A stretch of DNA of 64,000 nt from contig NZ_SELS01000005.1 of assembly GCF_004197395.1 (NCBI RefSeq), forward strand, positions 62,001-126,000. The letters run 5' to 3'. Of the stretch, positions 27,776 to 36,249 are shown piece after piece. The translations under genes were made by a program, and so were the position numbers. Each line of letters begins with the position of its first letter. The first letter of the stretch is position 1. Source of the stretch: Paraburkholderia sp. UYCP14C (lineage in GTDB: Bacteria; Pseudomonadota; Gammaproteobacteria; Burkholderiales; Burkholderiaceae). The notes beneath the pieces were generated by a model. It was not told where the DNA came from. It saw nothing but the letters and a program-made list of their open reading frames with translations, and did no database searches.

Positions 27776-28684
27776 TTAGCAGGCGCGAAGAGCTGCGAGC
27801 AGCCCTTCGACCGGTTGAAAACGAACATCCAGCTCGGCCAGCAAAACGCTCTGCATGTCCTTGCGGAAGGCGTCGAGCCACGCGTCGGACGCGAGCGGCG
27901 CGGCGGCGTTGTTGGCATCCATGGCCTTGGCGAGTCGCGTGGCTGCGGCGCTTGCGTTGACTTGAGCCAAGGGTGACGCCGGCGGCGTGGCTTGAGCGCC
28001 GGCCTTGGCTTCGGCTTCGACTGCGGCCGACTGCTGCCGCGTGGTATCGGCAGCGGCGGCAGCCTCGGCCTCTGCTTCCGCCACCCTGCGCTTCTCACCC
28101 TCGCGCAAGCGCTCGTAGTGGCCGCCGAGCAAGCCCGGCACCGCGCCGAGCAACGTCCGCTCGCGCTCGCCAAGCGCACGCTCCATCACCGCATCGACAA
28201 CCGCGAGCCGCGCGAGCGCCGGTGCCTGCGTCGCCAGCAGCGCGCGCAGTCGGCCGCGCAACGTGCCGATCGCCGTTTCCATCGACTGCTGGAGCGCGAG
28301 GTAACGCTGTCGGAACACCGCGTAGTCGGCCTGCGTGTCGACGGCCACGCGCGGCGCCGCGATCCGGACGGACGACGGCGACGGGCCACGCCGCCGCGAG
28401 CCGGCGAGCACGCTATCGCTGGCGATTGCGCTCACCAGCGAGCGGCGCACGCGCATGCACTCTTCCTCTTCCGCACGACCGAACGCGCGTGCGCCACCAG
28501 CGACGGCCGGAGGCTTGCCATCCAGCGCCGACGACAACGCGATCGCGTCGGTCCAGCCGAGCCACTGGCTCAGCCGATCCGCAAGCGATTGGCGCGCTTC
28601 GGCGACGTCGGCCTCGCCGAGACGGGCCAGTAAGCGAACGAGCGCGGGCCCGCTGAGGGCGCTGCGCTGAGGGGCTTGCAACAT
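27776..28684 (-). CDS. DUF3348 protein, first gene of the motor-like operon
   Basis: This 302-residue protein belongs to DUF3348. It begins MLQAPQRSALSGPALVRLLA, has a middle section of DYAVFRQRYLALQQSMETAI and LARLAVVDAVMERALGERER, and a conserved end, WLDAFRKDMQSVLLAELDVR followed by FQPVEGLLAALR. In between is an Ala/Glu-rich coiled stretch. It has no membrane helix or catalytic motif and should be cytoplasmic. It is the first gene of the four-gene unit, 10 bases before the channel-like gene. Its constant company with that gene suggests it is a structural or regulatory part of the same complex. Confidence 0.82.
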   Translation of the reverse strand: MLQAPQRSALSGPALVRLLARLGEADVAEARQSLADRLSQWLGWTDAIALSSALDGKPPAVAGGARAFGRAEEEECMRVRRSLVSAIASDSVLAGSRRRGPSPSSVRIAAPRVAVDTQADYAVFRQRYLALQQSMETAIGTLRGRLRALLATQAPALARLAVVDAVMERALGERERTLLGAVPGLLGGHYERLREGEKRRVAEAEAEAAAAADTTRQQSAAVEAEAKAGAQATPPASPLAQVNASAAATRLAKAMDANNAAAPLASDAWLDAFRKDMQSVLLAELDVRFQPVEGLLAALRAC

Positions 28685-28937
28685 ACCACCGGACGCAAAA
28701 AAGTCAGCAGTTTACACGCTGACGCATGTGAGTCCGAAGTCGGTCGCTCGATCGTGCGTCGAAAGACAAGGTTTCGCCCGATCGGAGCTGGTCTTAGCGC
28801 GTTTTCCCGAGCGCGGTTTTTTGCCGATAGCGAAGCGGGCCTATCCCTGTATAAGATGAAAGCTGGCGCCTCGCCGCGCGCTTGAACGCGGCGCAGCGTC
28901 GACAACACACAGAACACACGCAAGGCGGACAGGGAGC

Positions 28938-30170
28938 ATGAAATTCGATACCGTGGTGCTCGGCGCCGGCATCGTCGGGGTATGCGTCGCCGTGCATCTG
29001 CAGAAGCGCGGGCGCGCGGTTGCGCTGATCGACCGAAAGCAGCCGGGCAACGAGACGTCGTTCGGCAACGCCGGGCTGATCCAGCGCGAAGGCGTCTATC
29101 CGTACGCGTTTCCGCGCGGGCTCGGCACCCTGCTGCGCTACGCGCGCAATCAGTCGCCCGATGTGCGCTATCACGCCGATGCGATGCTCCAGGTCGCGCC
29201 TTTTCTGTGGCGCTACTGGCGCAACTCGCATCCGGCGACGCATGCGGAAATCGCGAAGTCGTACGCGACGCTGATCGAGCATTGCGTCAGCGAACATCGC
29301 GCGCTTGCCGCCGACGCCGGTGCGAGCGCGCTGCTGCGGCCGATCGGCTGGATCAAGGTGTTTCGTCACGCCGCCGCCCGCGACGCCGAATCCGCGCTCG
29401 CCGAACGGTGGCATCGCGAGTACGGCGTCGAGTTCGAAACGCTCGATGCGCCGCGCCTGCAACAGCTCGAACCCGATCTCGACAAGCGCCTGCAAGGCGG
29501 GCTGCGCTATCCGCAATCCGATTCGGTCAGCGATCCGAACGCGCTCGTCACTGCGTACGCGCGGTACTTCGAAGCGCTCGGCGGACGGCTCTTCATCGGC
29601 GATGCCGATACGCTGCGCGAAGGCTGGCAGGTCGATACGCAGGACGGGGCGATCACGGCCGCGGCGGCGGTGATCGCTCTCGGACCTTGGTCGGATCGCG
29701 CGAGCACGCGGCTCGGGTACCGGCTGCCGCTCGCGGTCAAGCGCGGCTATCACATGCACTACGCGCCGCGCCGAAGCGCGCGGCTCAATCATCCGATTCT
29801 CGACGTCGAACACGGCTATGTGCTCGCGCCGATGGCGCGCGGCATCCGTTTGACGACGGGCGCCGAGATCGCGCGGCCCGACGCCGCCAAGACGCCGGTG
29901 CAACTCGACGCGGTCGAGCCGATCGCACGCACGCTGTTTCCGCTCGGCGAGCGACTGGACGCCGAACCGTGGATGGGACGCCGCCCATGCACGCCAGACA
30001 TGATGCCGATCATCGGGCCCGCGACGAAACATCAGGGACTGTGGTTCGCGTTCGGCCATGCGCATCACGGTTTGACGTTGGGACCAGTAACCGGGCGGCT
30101 GATCGCCGAAATGTTGACCGGCGAGCAGACCTTGGTCGATCCGCGGCCGTTTCGGGTCGAGCGGTTTTAG
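28938..30170 (+). CDS. DadA-like FAD-dependent oxidoreductase
   Basis: This 410-residue enzyme is of the D-amino-acid dehydrogenase (DAO) type. It opens with the FAD-binding fold, VVLGAGIVGVCVAVHLQKRG, then the second-strand acid (LIDRKQPG) and the DadA-like NETSFGNAGLIQ. Near the end GLWFAFGHAHHGLTLGPVTG closes the flavin site, and MGRRPCTPDMMPIIGP is a family signature. It should oxidise a D-amino acid or related amine and pass electrons to the respiratory chain. AGGGAG precedes the ATG at 28938. It stands alone, divergent from the DUF3348 operon. The substrate is not shown by the context. Confidence 0.87.
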   Translation: MKFDTVVLGAGIVGVCVAVHLQKRGRAVALIDRKQPGNETSFGNAGLIQREGVYPYAFPRGLGTLLRYARNQSPDVRYHADAMLQVAPFLWRYWRNSHPATHAEIAKSYATLIEHCVSEHRALAADAGASALLRPIGWIKVFRHAAARDAESALAERWHREYGVEFETLDAPRLQQLEPDLDKRLQGGLRYPQSDSVSDPNALVTAYARYFEALGGRLFIGDADTLREGWQVDTQDGAITAAAAVIALGPWSDRASTRLGYRLPLAVKRGYHMHYAPRRSARLNHPILDVEHGYVLAPMARGIRLTTGAEIARPDAAKTPVQLDAVEPIARTLFPLGERLDAEPWMGRRPCTPDMMPIIGPATKHQGLWFAFGHAHHGLTLGPVTGRLIAEMLTGEQTLVDPRPFRVERF

Positions 30171-30489
30171 CCGGATTCGGCATTACGGACACGATCGCCG
30201 GTTGCCGAAATCCCTGCTGCGATACCCCGTCAGCCTGTCTCTGCGCTTACAGGCAAAACGTTATTTATCCCCTAAGTAGCATTCTTCATCGCGCAATTAT
30301 CGCGCATCGCACACTCAACCCCTTCTCCTCGCCCATCTCCCAGAGCGACTCGCGCCAAAATTCCTATTGAGAACGCTTCTCAATTACGGAGTGTTTGCAT
30401 ACAATCCGGACCGCAAACACTTTGTAATAAACATGGAATGCTCGGGTAAGGAAACGAACCTCCGCCCCGGCTTCCCGAACTCGACGGGG
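30171..30489. other. Promoter region of the siderophore receptor operon
   Basis: This 319-base stretch holds the Fur box described below and A/T-rich flanks, with no gene apart from a possible upstream start for the receptor at 30433. Confidence 0.6.
30366..30384. promoter_or_regulatory. fur box: Fur box
   Basis: ATTGAGAACGCTTCTCAAT is a perfect palindrome with 8-base arms and a 3-base centre, closely matching the iron-box core TGAGAA-N3-TTCTCA. It lies 106 bases before the receptor start, so Fur with iron should repress the receptor, Sel1 and PiuC genes. Confidence 0.85.
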
Positions 30490-32745
30490 ATGAACATGAA
30501 GTTGCGGTCCGACGATCCGAAGCTCGGCAAAATCAGCACGACACTATGCGGCGTACTGGCCGCCGGCCCCGCCCTCGCGCAGGGCACCACGGCCGCCGCG
30601 CCGCCCGAGCGCGAAGGCCAGCTCGCGCCGATTTCCGTGCAAGGCCAGTCGGACGATGGCTTCAAGACCGATCACTCCGCGTCGGTCAAGTTCACCGCGC
30701 CGCTCGTCGATACGCCGAAGTCGGTCACCGTGGTTCCCGAGGAGCTGATTCGCAGCACCGGTGCATCGACGCTGACCGAAGCGCTGCGCACCGTGCCCGG
30801 CATCACGTTCGGCGCCGGCGAAGGCGGCAACCCGCTCGGCGACCGGCCGTTCATTCGCGGCTACGACGCGCAGGGCAGCACGTTCGTCGACGGCATGCGC
30901 GATGTCGGCGCGACCACGCGCGAAGTGTTCAACATCGACAGCATCGAAGTGACGAAGGGTTCGGACGGCGCGTTCGGCGGCCGCGGCGGCGCGGGCGGCA
31001 GCATCAACCTGATCACGAAGACCCCGCATCTGGGCACCACCGCCGACGGCAGCGTCGGCCTCGGCACCGACCGCTATCGCCGCTTCACCGCCGACGGCAA
31101 CTGGCAGATGGCCGACCACGCGGCATTCCGCCTGAACGTGATGAGCCACAACAACGACGTGGCCGGCCGCGACGCGGTCAACAACGAACGCTGGGGCATC
31201 GCGCCGTCGTTCACGTACGGTCTCGGCACGCCGACCCGCGTAACCGCGAGCTACTACCACCTGAGCTCCGACGACCTGCCCGACAGCGGCATTCCGTACT
31301 ACTACACGACGACCAACAAGCCGGCGAGCGTCAGCACGATCTACCCCGCGCCGGTCGATCGCCACAACTTCTACGGCCTGATCGACCGCGACTTCCGCAA
31401 CACGAGTTCGGATATCGGCACCGTGCGCATCGAACACGACATCAACAGCGATCTGACGATCCGCAACACGACGCGTTACACGAAGTCGAGTCAGGACTAC
31501 ATCTGGACCCAGCCCGACGACAGTCAAGGCAACGTCGTCAACGGCATGGTGTGGCGCCGCGCGAATACGCGCGCGAGCGACGTGTACAGCCTCGCGAACC
31601 AGACCGAACTGTTCGGCGAGTTCAGGACCGGCTTCCTGAAGCACAGCTTTACGACCGGCATCGAGTTGTCGCGCGAAACCAGCGTCAACGATTCGTACAC
31701 GGTGGCGGCCGCCACCGGCGCGATCTGCAGGACCAATGGCATCGGCGCGGCATCGGGCTATAACTGCACGAGTCTCTGGACGCCGAATCCGAACGATCCG
31801 TGGGCCGGCTCGGTCAGGCAAACCAACGACCCCAGCGAGCAACGCACCACCACCAAATCGCTCTACGCGTTCGATACGATCGAATTCACGAAACGCTGGC
31901 AGGCCAACGTCGGCCTGCGCGTCGACGATTACTCGACCGATCTGCGCAACACCGTCGCCAACGGCGCGACGCGTGTGTCGCGCGACGACACGCTGTTCAA
32001 CTACCAGCTAGGCCTCGTATTCAAGCCGGCGCCGAACGGCAGCGTCTATGCGTCGATTGCGACGTCGTCGACGCCGGCCGGCGCGCTGCTCGGCCAGGGC
32101 AGCGAAACGCAGTCGCTGATGCCGGGCCGTGGCGGTGTCGGTCTGAACGCGGCGCAGTTGTCGCCGGAAAAGAACCGCAGCATCGAAGTCGGCAGCAAGT
32201 GGAACGTGCTCGACAACAAGCTGTCGCTGACCGGCGCGCTGTTCCAGATCGACACGACCAATGCGCGCGTGACCCTGCCGGACAACAGCTACGCGATGGT
32301 CGGCAACAAGCGCGTGCAGGGCTTCGAATTCGGCGTGGCCGGTCAGCTGACCAGCAAGTGGCAAGTGTTCGGCGGCTATTCGTATCTGAAGAGCGAATTG
32401 CGCAACAACGGCAAGACCACCGCCGATAACGGCCATCAGTTCCCGAACACGCCGAAGAACAGCATCACACTGTGGACCAACTACGACGTGCTACCGAAGT
32501 TCACGATCGGCGGCGGCGCGTTCTATATGTCGCAGGTGTATGGCGATACTGCGAATCTGCGGGCGGTGCCGTCGTACTGGCGCTTCGACGGCATGGCGAC
32601 GTATCGCGTGAACAAGCACGTCGATCTGCAACTGAACGTGCAGAACATGTTCAACCGCACGTATTACGACCAGGCGTACGCGGCGCACTACGCGTCGATC
32701 GCCCCGGGCCGCTCCGCGTTCCTGACGCTCAACGCGCACTACTGA
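30490..32745 (+). CDS. TonB-dependent catecholate siderophore receptor (Fiu/PiuA type)
   Basis: This 751-residue outer-membrane receptor imports ferric catechol-type siderophores. A signal peptide ends near PALAQG. The plug domain shows DTPKSVTVVPEELI, STLTEALRTVPGITF and the IRGYD motif (FIRGYDAQGSTFVDGMRD), then VTKGSDGAFGGRGGAGGSIN. The barrel resembles E. coli Fiu: NNERWGIAPSFTYGLGTP, DSGIPYYY and DRHNFYGL, and it ends in a phenylalanine-like aromatic, LTLNAHY. I start at ATG 30490 because it gives a compact signal peptide; ATG 30433 is also possible, while the frame extending into the Fur box cannot be translated. The downstream piuC gene strengthens the PiuA assignment. Confidence 0.9.
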   Translation: MNMKLRSDDPKLGKISTTLCGVLAAGPALAQGTTAAAPPEREGQLAPISVQGQSDDGFKTDHSASVKFTAPLVDTPKSVTVVPEELIRSTGASTLTEALRTVPGITFGAGEGGNPLGDRPFIRGYDAQGSTFVDGMRDVGATTREVFNIDSIEVTKGSDGAFGGRGGAGGSINLITKTPHLGTTADGSVGLGTDRYRRFTADGNWQMADHAAFRLNVMSHNNDVAGRDAVNNERWGIAPSFTYGLGTPTRVTASYYHLSSDDLPDSGIPYYYTTTNKPASVSTIYPAPVDRHNFYGLIDRDFRNTSSDIGTVRIEHDINSDLTIRNTTRYTKSSQDYIWTQPDDSQGNVVNGMVWRRANTRASDVYSLANQTELFGEFRTGFLKHSFTTGIELSRETSVNDSYTVAAATGAICRTNGIGAASGYNCTSLWTPNPNDPWAGSVRQTNDPSEQRTTTKSLYAFDTIEFTKRWQANVGLRVDDYSTDLRNTVANGATRVSRDDTLFNYQLGLVFKPAPNGSVYASIATSSTPAGALLGQGSETQSLMPGRGGVGLNAAQLSPEKNRSIEVGSKWNVLDNKLSLTGALFQIDTTNARVTLPDNSYAMVGNKRVQGFEFGVAGQLTSKWQVFGGYSYLKSELRNNGKTTADNGHQFPNTPKNSITLWTNYDVLPKFTIGGGAFYMSQVYGDTANLRAVPSYWRFDGMATYRVNKHVDLQLNVQNMFNRTYYDQAYAAHYASIAPGRSAFLTLNAHY

Positions 32746-33563
32746 TGCCGCGCGCGATGAACGAGGTCACAGTCCGTGCGCTCGCCAGCGTGTCGCGCGA
32801 TGAACTCGCCGCCATCCTCGCGGGGCCGCCCGAGCGTGCCGCCGCATGGGTCGCGGCGGCCGCGCGCAACGGCATCGTCGAGGCGCAGGCCGTGTACGGT
32901 CAGTACCTGCTCGACGGTCACGGCCTCGAGCGCGACATCGACGAAGCGTTCGTCTGGTTCCGGCACGCGGCGCGGCGCGATCATCCGATGGCAATGAACA
33001 TGCTCGGCCGCTGCTACGAACATGGCTGGGGTACCGCCGCGTACGCGCCGGTCGCCGTGTACTGGTATCGGCTCGCCGCGCGGGCTGGGCTCGACTGGGG
33101 CATGTACAACTATGCATCGGCGTTGGCGCTGGGTCATGGCATCGAATGCGATCGCGGGCGGGCATTGCGGTGGTTCCGGCGCGCGGCCGAACTCGGGCAC
33201 GCGAAGTCGCTGAACTTCGTTGGCAGCTTTTACGAGGACGGCTGGACGGTCGATGCGGATGCGGATCTCGCACTCGACTACTATCGACGCGCCGCGCAAG
33301 GCGGCGACTTTCGCGGGCAATTCAACTATGCGCGGCTGCTAGCGGAACGTGGCGAAATCGCCGAAGCGTTGCAATGGTTGCAGCGGGTGCCGCGCACTGC
33401 CACGGCCGCGTTTATCGTGAAGATGCAGGGATGGCTGGCGGCTTCTCCCATCGCCGCTTTCCGCGCGCTCGAACGGAGCATTGCCGCAAGCGCGAATGCG
33501 CCCCCCAGCGCAAACACGCAGATCAACGCCACGCCAAATCTGACGCAGGAGCCGCACACATGA
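32745..33563 (+). CDS. Sel1-repeat (TPR-like) protein of the piu operon
   Basis: This 272-residue protein consists of Sel1-like helical repeats: [18 protein letters not shown], then [35 protein letters not shown], and [20 protein letters not shown]. These repeats bind other proteins. The ATG overlaps the receptor stop by one base (TGATG), and its stop overlaps the piuC start by 4 bases, so the three genes are one transcription and translation unit. The Pseudomonas aeruginosa piu locus has a Sel1 gene in the same company. Its role in iron uptake is unknown. No signal peptide is evident. Confidence 0.85.
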   Translation: MPRAMNEVTVRALASVSRDELAAILAGPPERAAAWVAAAARNGIVEAQAVYGQYLLDGHGLERDIDEAFVWFRHAARRDHPMAMNMLGRCYEHGWGTAAYAPVAVYWYRLAARAGLDWGMYNYASALALGHGIECDRGRALRWFRRAAELGHAKSLNFVGSFYEDGWTVDADADLALDYYRRAAQGGDFRGQFNYARLLAERGEIAEALQWLQRVPRTATAAFIVKMQGWLAASPIAAFRALERSIAASANAPPSANTQINATPNLTQEPHT

Positions 33564-34243
33564 TGCTGCATCTGCCAGCCGTACTCAGCAAACAGCAGGT
33601 CGCGCATTGCCGCGAAGTGCTCGACGCGGCGCAATGGATCGACGGCAACGCGACCTCCGGCCAGCAATCGGCGCAAGCCAAGCGCAACCAGCAACTGCCC
33701 GAAGGCTCGCCTGCAGCGCGCGCGATCGGCGATGCGATTCAGGACGCGCTCGGCCGCAATGCGCGCTTCTTTACGGCCGCGTTGCCGCTGAAAGTCTTCC
33801 CGCCGCTCTTCAATCGCTATACAGGCGGCGACGGTTTCGGCACGCACGTGGACAATGCGATCCGCCAGCTGCGCGGTACTGATTTCCGCATCCGCAGCGA
33901 CCTGTCGGCGACGCTGTTCCTCGCCGAGCCCGACACCTACGACGGCGGCGAGCTTTGCATCGAGGACACCTACGGCGTGCATCGCGCGAAACTGCCGGCC
34001 GGCGACATGGTGCTCTACCCCGCTTCGAGCCTGCATCACGTGAGCCCGGTCACGCGCGGCGTGCGCGTCGCATCGTTCTTCTGGATCCAGAGCATGGTGC
34101 GCGACGACAGTCAGCGCGCGACGCTTTTTCAGCTCGACAACGACGTGCAGACGCTCGCGGCCGAACGAGGGTCGAACGACGCGACCGTCGTGAGCCTCAC
34201 CGGCATCTATCACAATCTGCTACGTCGCTGGGCCGACGCCTGA
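33560..34243 (+). CDS. piuC: PKHD-type Fe(II)/2-oxoglutarate hydroxylase PiuC
   Basis: This 227-residue protein is the YbiX/PiuC hydroxylase found next to catecholate receptors. The iron ligands fall at the standard places: His96 and Asp98 in THVDNAIRQ, and His159 in [10 protein letters not shown], with Arg169 for 2-oxoglutarate in [26 protein letters not shown] is the usual start. It overlaps the Sel1 gene by 4 bases, and two ATG codons occur in tandem. The substrate may be a siderophore or the receptor itself; neither is established. A bidirectional terminator follows. Confidence 0.94.
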   Translation: MMLHLPAVLSKQQVAHCREVLDAAQWIDGNATSGQQSAQAKRNQQLPEGSPAARAIGDAIQDALGRNARFFTAALPLKVFPPLFNRYTGGDGFGTHVDNAIRQLRGTDFRIRSDLSATLFLAEPDTYDGGELCIEDTYGVHRAKLPAGDMVLYPASSLHHVSPVTRGVRVASFFWIQSMVRDDSQRATLFQLDNDVQTLAAERGSNDATVVSLTGIYHNLLRRWADA

Positions 34244-34280
34244 TTGACGCAAAGCCACAAGCAAGCGAGCCCAATAAAAA

Positions 34281-34309
34281 AACGCCGCGGACCAATGGCC
34301 CGCGGCGTT
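34281..34309. terminator. Bidirectional terminator between piuC and the monocarboxylate permease
   Basis: AACGCCGCGG and its perfect complement surround a 9-base loop. The T-run is stronger on the minus strand (from the A-run at 34275) and weaker on the plus strand (TTCTTTATT), so it serves both converging genes. Confidence 0.85.
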
Positions 34310-34334
34310 CTTTATTCAGCCGGACAAACCTCGA

Positions 34335-35816
34335 TCAGGCCGTCACCGCAGCCCGTCGCGGCGACACTGCCGACACCGCGAAGCTCACGACGATATTCGC
34401 GACCAGCGCGATCATGCCGATATACAGCGGATAGTTCTCGTGGCCGAAATGCAGCCCGTACACCGGCTTGAGACCTTGCGAGATCGCGAGGCCCGTGCCG
34501 AGCACGATACCGACGAGCCAGCCGAGGAACAGACCGGTCGTGTTCAGACGGCGCGTGTACAGCGTGAACACGATGGCCGGGAAAATCTGCAGAATCCACA
34601 CGCCGCCGAGCAGTTGCAGATCGATCGCGTACTGCGTCGGCAGGAACACGATGAACAGCAGCGCGCCGAACTTGACGACCAGCGACACGATCTTCGCATT
34701 GGCCGCTTCCGCTTGAGGCGTGATGTTCGGCGACACCAGCGGACGCCACAGATTACGCGTGAACAGATTCGCCGCGCCGATCGACATGATCGCGGCCGGC
34801 ACCAGCGCGCTGATCGCAATCGCGGCGGCCGCGAAACCGACGAACCACGACGGGAACAGCGTGCCGAACAGGGTCGGCACCACGTCGCTGGCCGACTTCA
34901 CGTTCACGCCCGCGGCGATCGCCATATAGCCGAGCAGAGCGATCAGGCCGAGCAGCACCGTGTAGGCGGGCAGGAAGATCGCGTTCTTGCGCACCGTCTT
35001 CGCCGACGCCGACGACAGCACCGCCGTCATCGTATGCGGATACATGAACGCGGCGAGCGCCGAGCCGAGCGCGAGCGATGCGAACGCGGTGTACTGATTC
35101 GGCTTCAGCAGGATGCCGGTCGCGCCGCCCTTCGCCTGGAAGTGCGCGTCGGCCAGTTCGAACACGTGCCCATAGCCGCCGAGCTTCACCGGGATCAGCC
35201 ATACCGCCGCGATCACGACGATATAGATCATGATGTCCTTGACGAACGCGATCATCGCCGGCGCGCGCAGGCCGCTCGCATACGTGTAGAGCGCGAGGAT
35301 CACGAACGCGACGATCAACGGCAATTCGCCGCTGACGCCGAGCCCTTTGATCACCACCTGCATGCCGACCAGCTGCAGCGCGATATACGGCATCGTCGCG
35401 ACGATGCCGGTCAGCGCGATGGCCGCCGGGAACCACTTGCCGCCGAACTCGCCGTGCACGTAGTCGGCCGCGGTGATGTGGTTCTTCGCGTGCGCCACCT
35501 TCCACAGCTTCGGCATCACCGCGAACACGAACGGATAAACGATGATCGTGTACGGCAGCGCGAAGAAGCCATAGGCACCCACCGAGTAGACGAGCGCCGG
35601 GACCGCGATCACCGTATAGGCGGTGTAGAAATCGCCGCCGACGAGGAACCACGAAATCACCGTGCCGAATTGCCGGCCGCCGAGACCCCACTCGTGCAGT
35701 TGTGTCAGATCGCCGCGTTTCCAGCGCGCGGCAAAAAAGCCGATCACCGTGACGAGCACGAAGAACGCGATGAAGACCGTCATCGCCACCGGGTTCACAG
35801 GAATCTGATCGCTCAT
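34335..35816 (-). CDS. mctP: Sodium:solute symporter, monocarboxylate permease MctP type
   Basis: This 493-residue inner-membrane protein has about 13 helices and the sodium:solute symporter fold. VISWFLVGGDFYTAYTVIAV is the substrate-binding first part, and GFAAAAIAISALVPAAIMSI is the sodium site region. The sequence and neighbours, a small DUF3311 protein that overlaps it and a sensor kinase/regulator pair divergent from it, match the mctP locus, which takes up lactate, pyruvate and other monocarboxylates in Rhizobium. The ATG at 35816 overlaps the DUF3311 stop (ATGA). Confidence 0.88.
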   Translation of the reverse strand: MSDQIPVNPVAMTVFIAFFVLVTVIGFFAARWKRGDLTQLHEWGLGGRQFGTVISWFLVGGDFYTAYTVIAVPALVYSVGAYGFFALPYTIIVYPFVFAVMPKLWKVAHAKNHITAADYVHGEFGGKWFPAAIALTGIVATMPYIALQLVGMQVVIKGLGVSGELPLIVAFVILALYTYASGLRAPAMIAFVKDIMIYIVVIAAVWLIPVKLGGYGHVFELADAHFQAKGGATGILLKPNQYTAFASLALGSALAAFMYPHTMTAVLSSASAKTVRKNAIFLPAYTVLLGLIALLGYMAIAAGVNVKSASDVVPTLFGTLFPSWFVGFAAAAIAISALVPAAIMSIGAANLFTRNLWRPLVSPNITPQAEAANAKIVSLVVKFGALLFIVFLPTQYAIDLQLLGGVWILQIFPAIVFTLYTRRLNTTGLFLGWLVGIVLGTGLAISQGLKPVYGLHFGHENYPLYIGMIALVANIVVSFAVSAVSPRRAAVTA

Positions 35817-36010
35817 TTGATACCTCGATACACGATGTAAATCAGCAGCGAGGTCAACGGCACCCACAGAAACTGATACCAGTAGAAGAACGGAAAGCCC
35901 GCGAGCGACGGATGCGTGTCGTTATAGAACGGCAGCCACAGCAGCGCGATATAAGGGATCAGCAAAATGAGCCAGAGCCATGAACGGCCGGCCGAGGGGG
36001 AGGTCTCCAC
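35813..36010 (-). CDS. DUF3311 small membrane protein
   Basis: This 65-residue protein has two membrane helices (WLWLILLIPYIALLWLPF and YWYQFLWVPLTSLLIYIVY), typical of DUF3311, and begins with GTG at 36010 with GGAG 6 bases upstream. It is the first gene of the unit and overlaps the permease start, which is the usual arrangement for sodium:solute symporters. It is probably a small accessory subunit. Confidence 0.88.
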   Translation of the reverse strand: METSPSAGRSWLWLILLIPYIALLWLPFYNDTHPSLAGFPFFYWYQFLWVPLTSLLIYIVYRGIK

Positions 36011-36249
36011 GAACGTCTCCTGAGTATTATCGACAGCACGCGCGATGGCTCGTGGCCCGACGCGCGGATGCCCGGTTGCCTGAGGTCAGGCGGGAAATCG
36101 GGAACGTCGCAAACTCGCTCGCCAAGCCTCACGCAGCGCGGTATGCGACGGGCATGTAGTATTCGCCTTCACGCGCTTCCTTACAAGCGCGCAACTACGT
36201 AAGCCTTCTACGTAATAATACGTAGCCCGTTGACTGGTCTTTTTCAACG

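Noticed and set aside
24856-27960. A 1034-codon open frame opposite the channel-like gene
   Set aside because: Its apparent repeats are the antisense of the 261-base repeats. The minus-strand frame has membrane helices, family motifs and operon overlaps.
23575-28684. A Zorya anti-phage system
   Set aside because: The channel pair resembles ZorA/ZorB in plan, but no ZorC, ZorD or ZorE helicase or nuclease gene is adjacent, and DUF3348 and DUF2894 are not Zorya parts.
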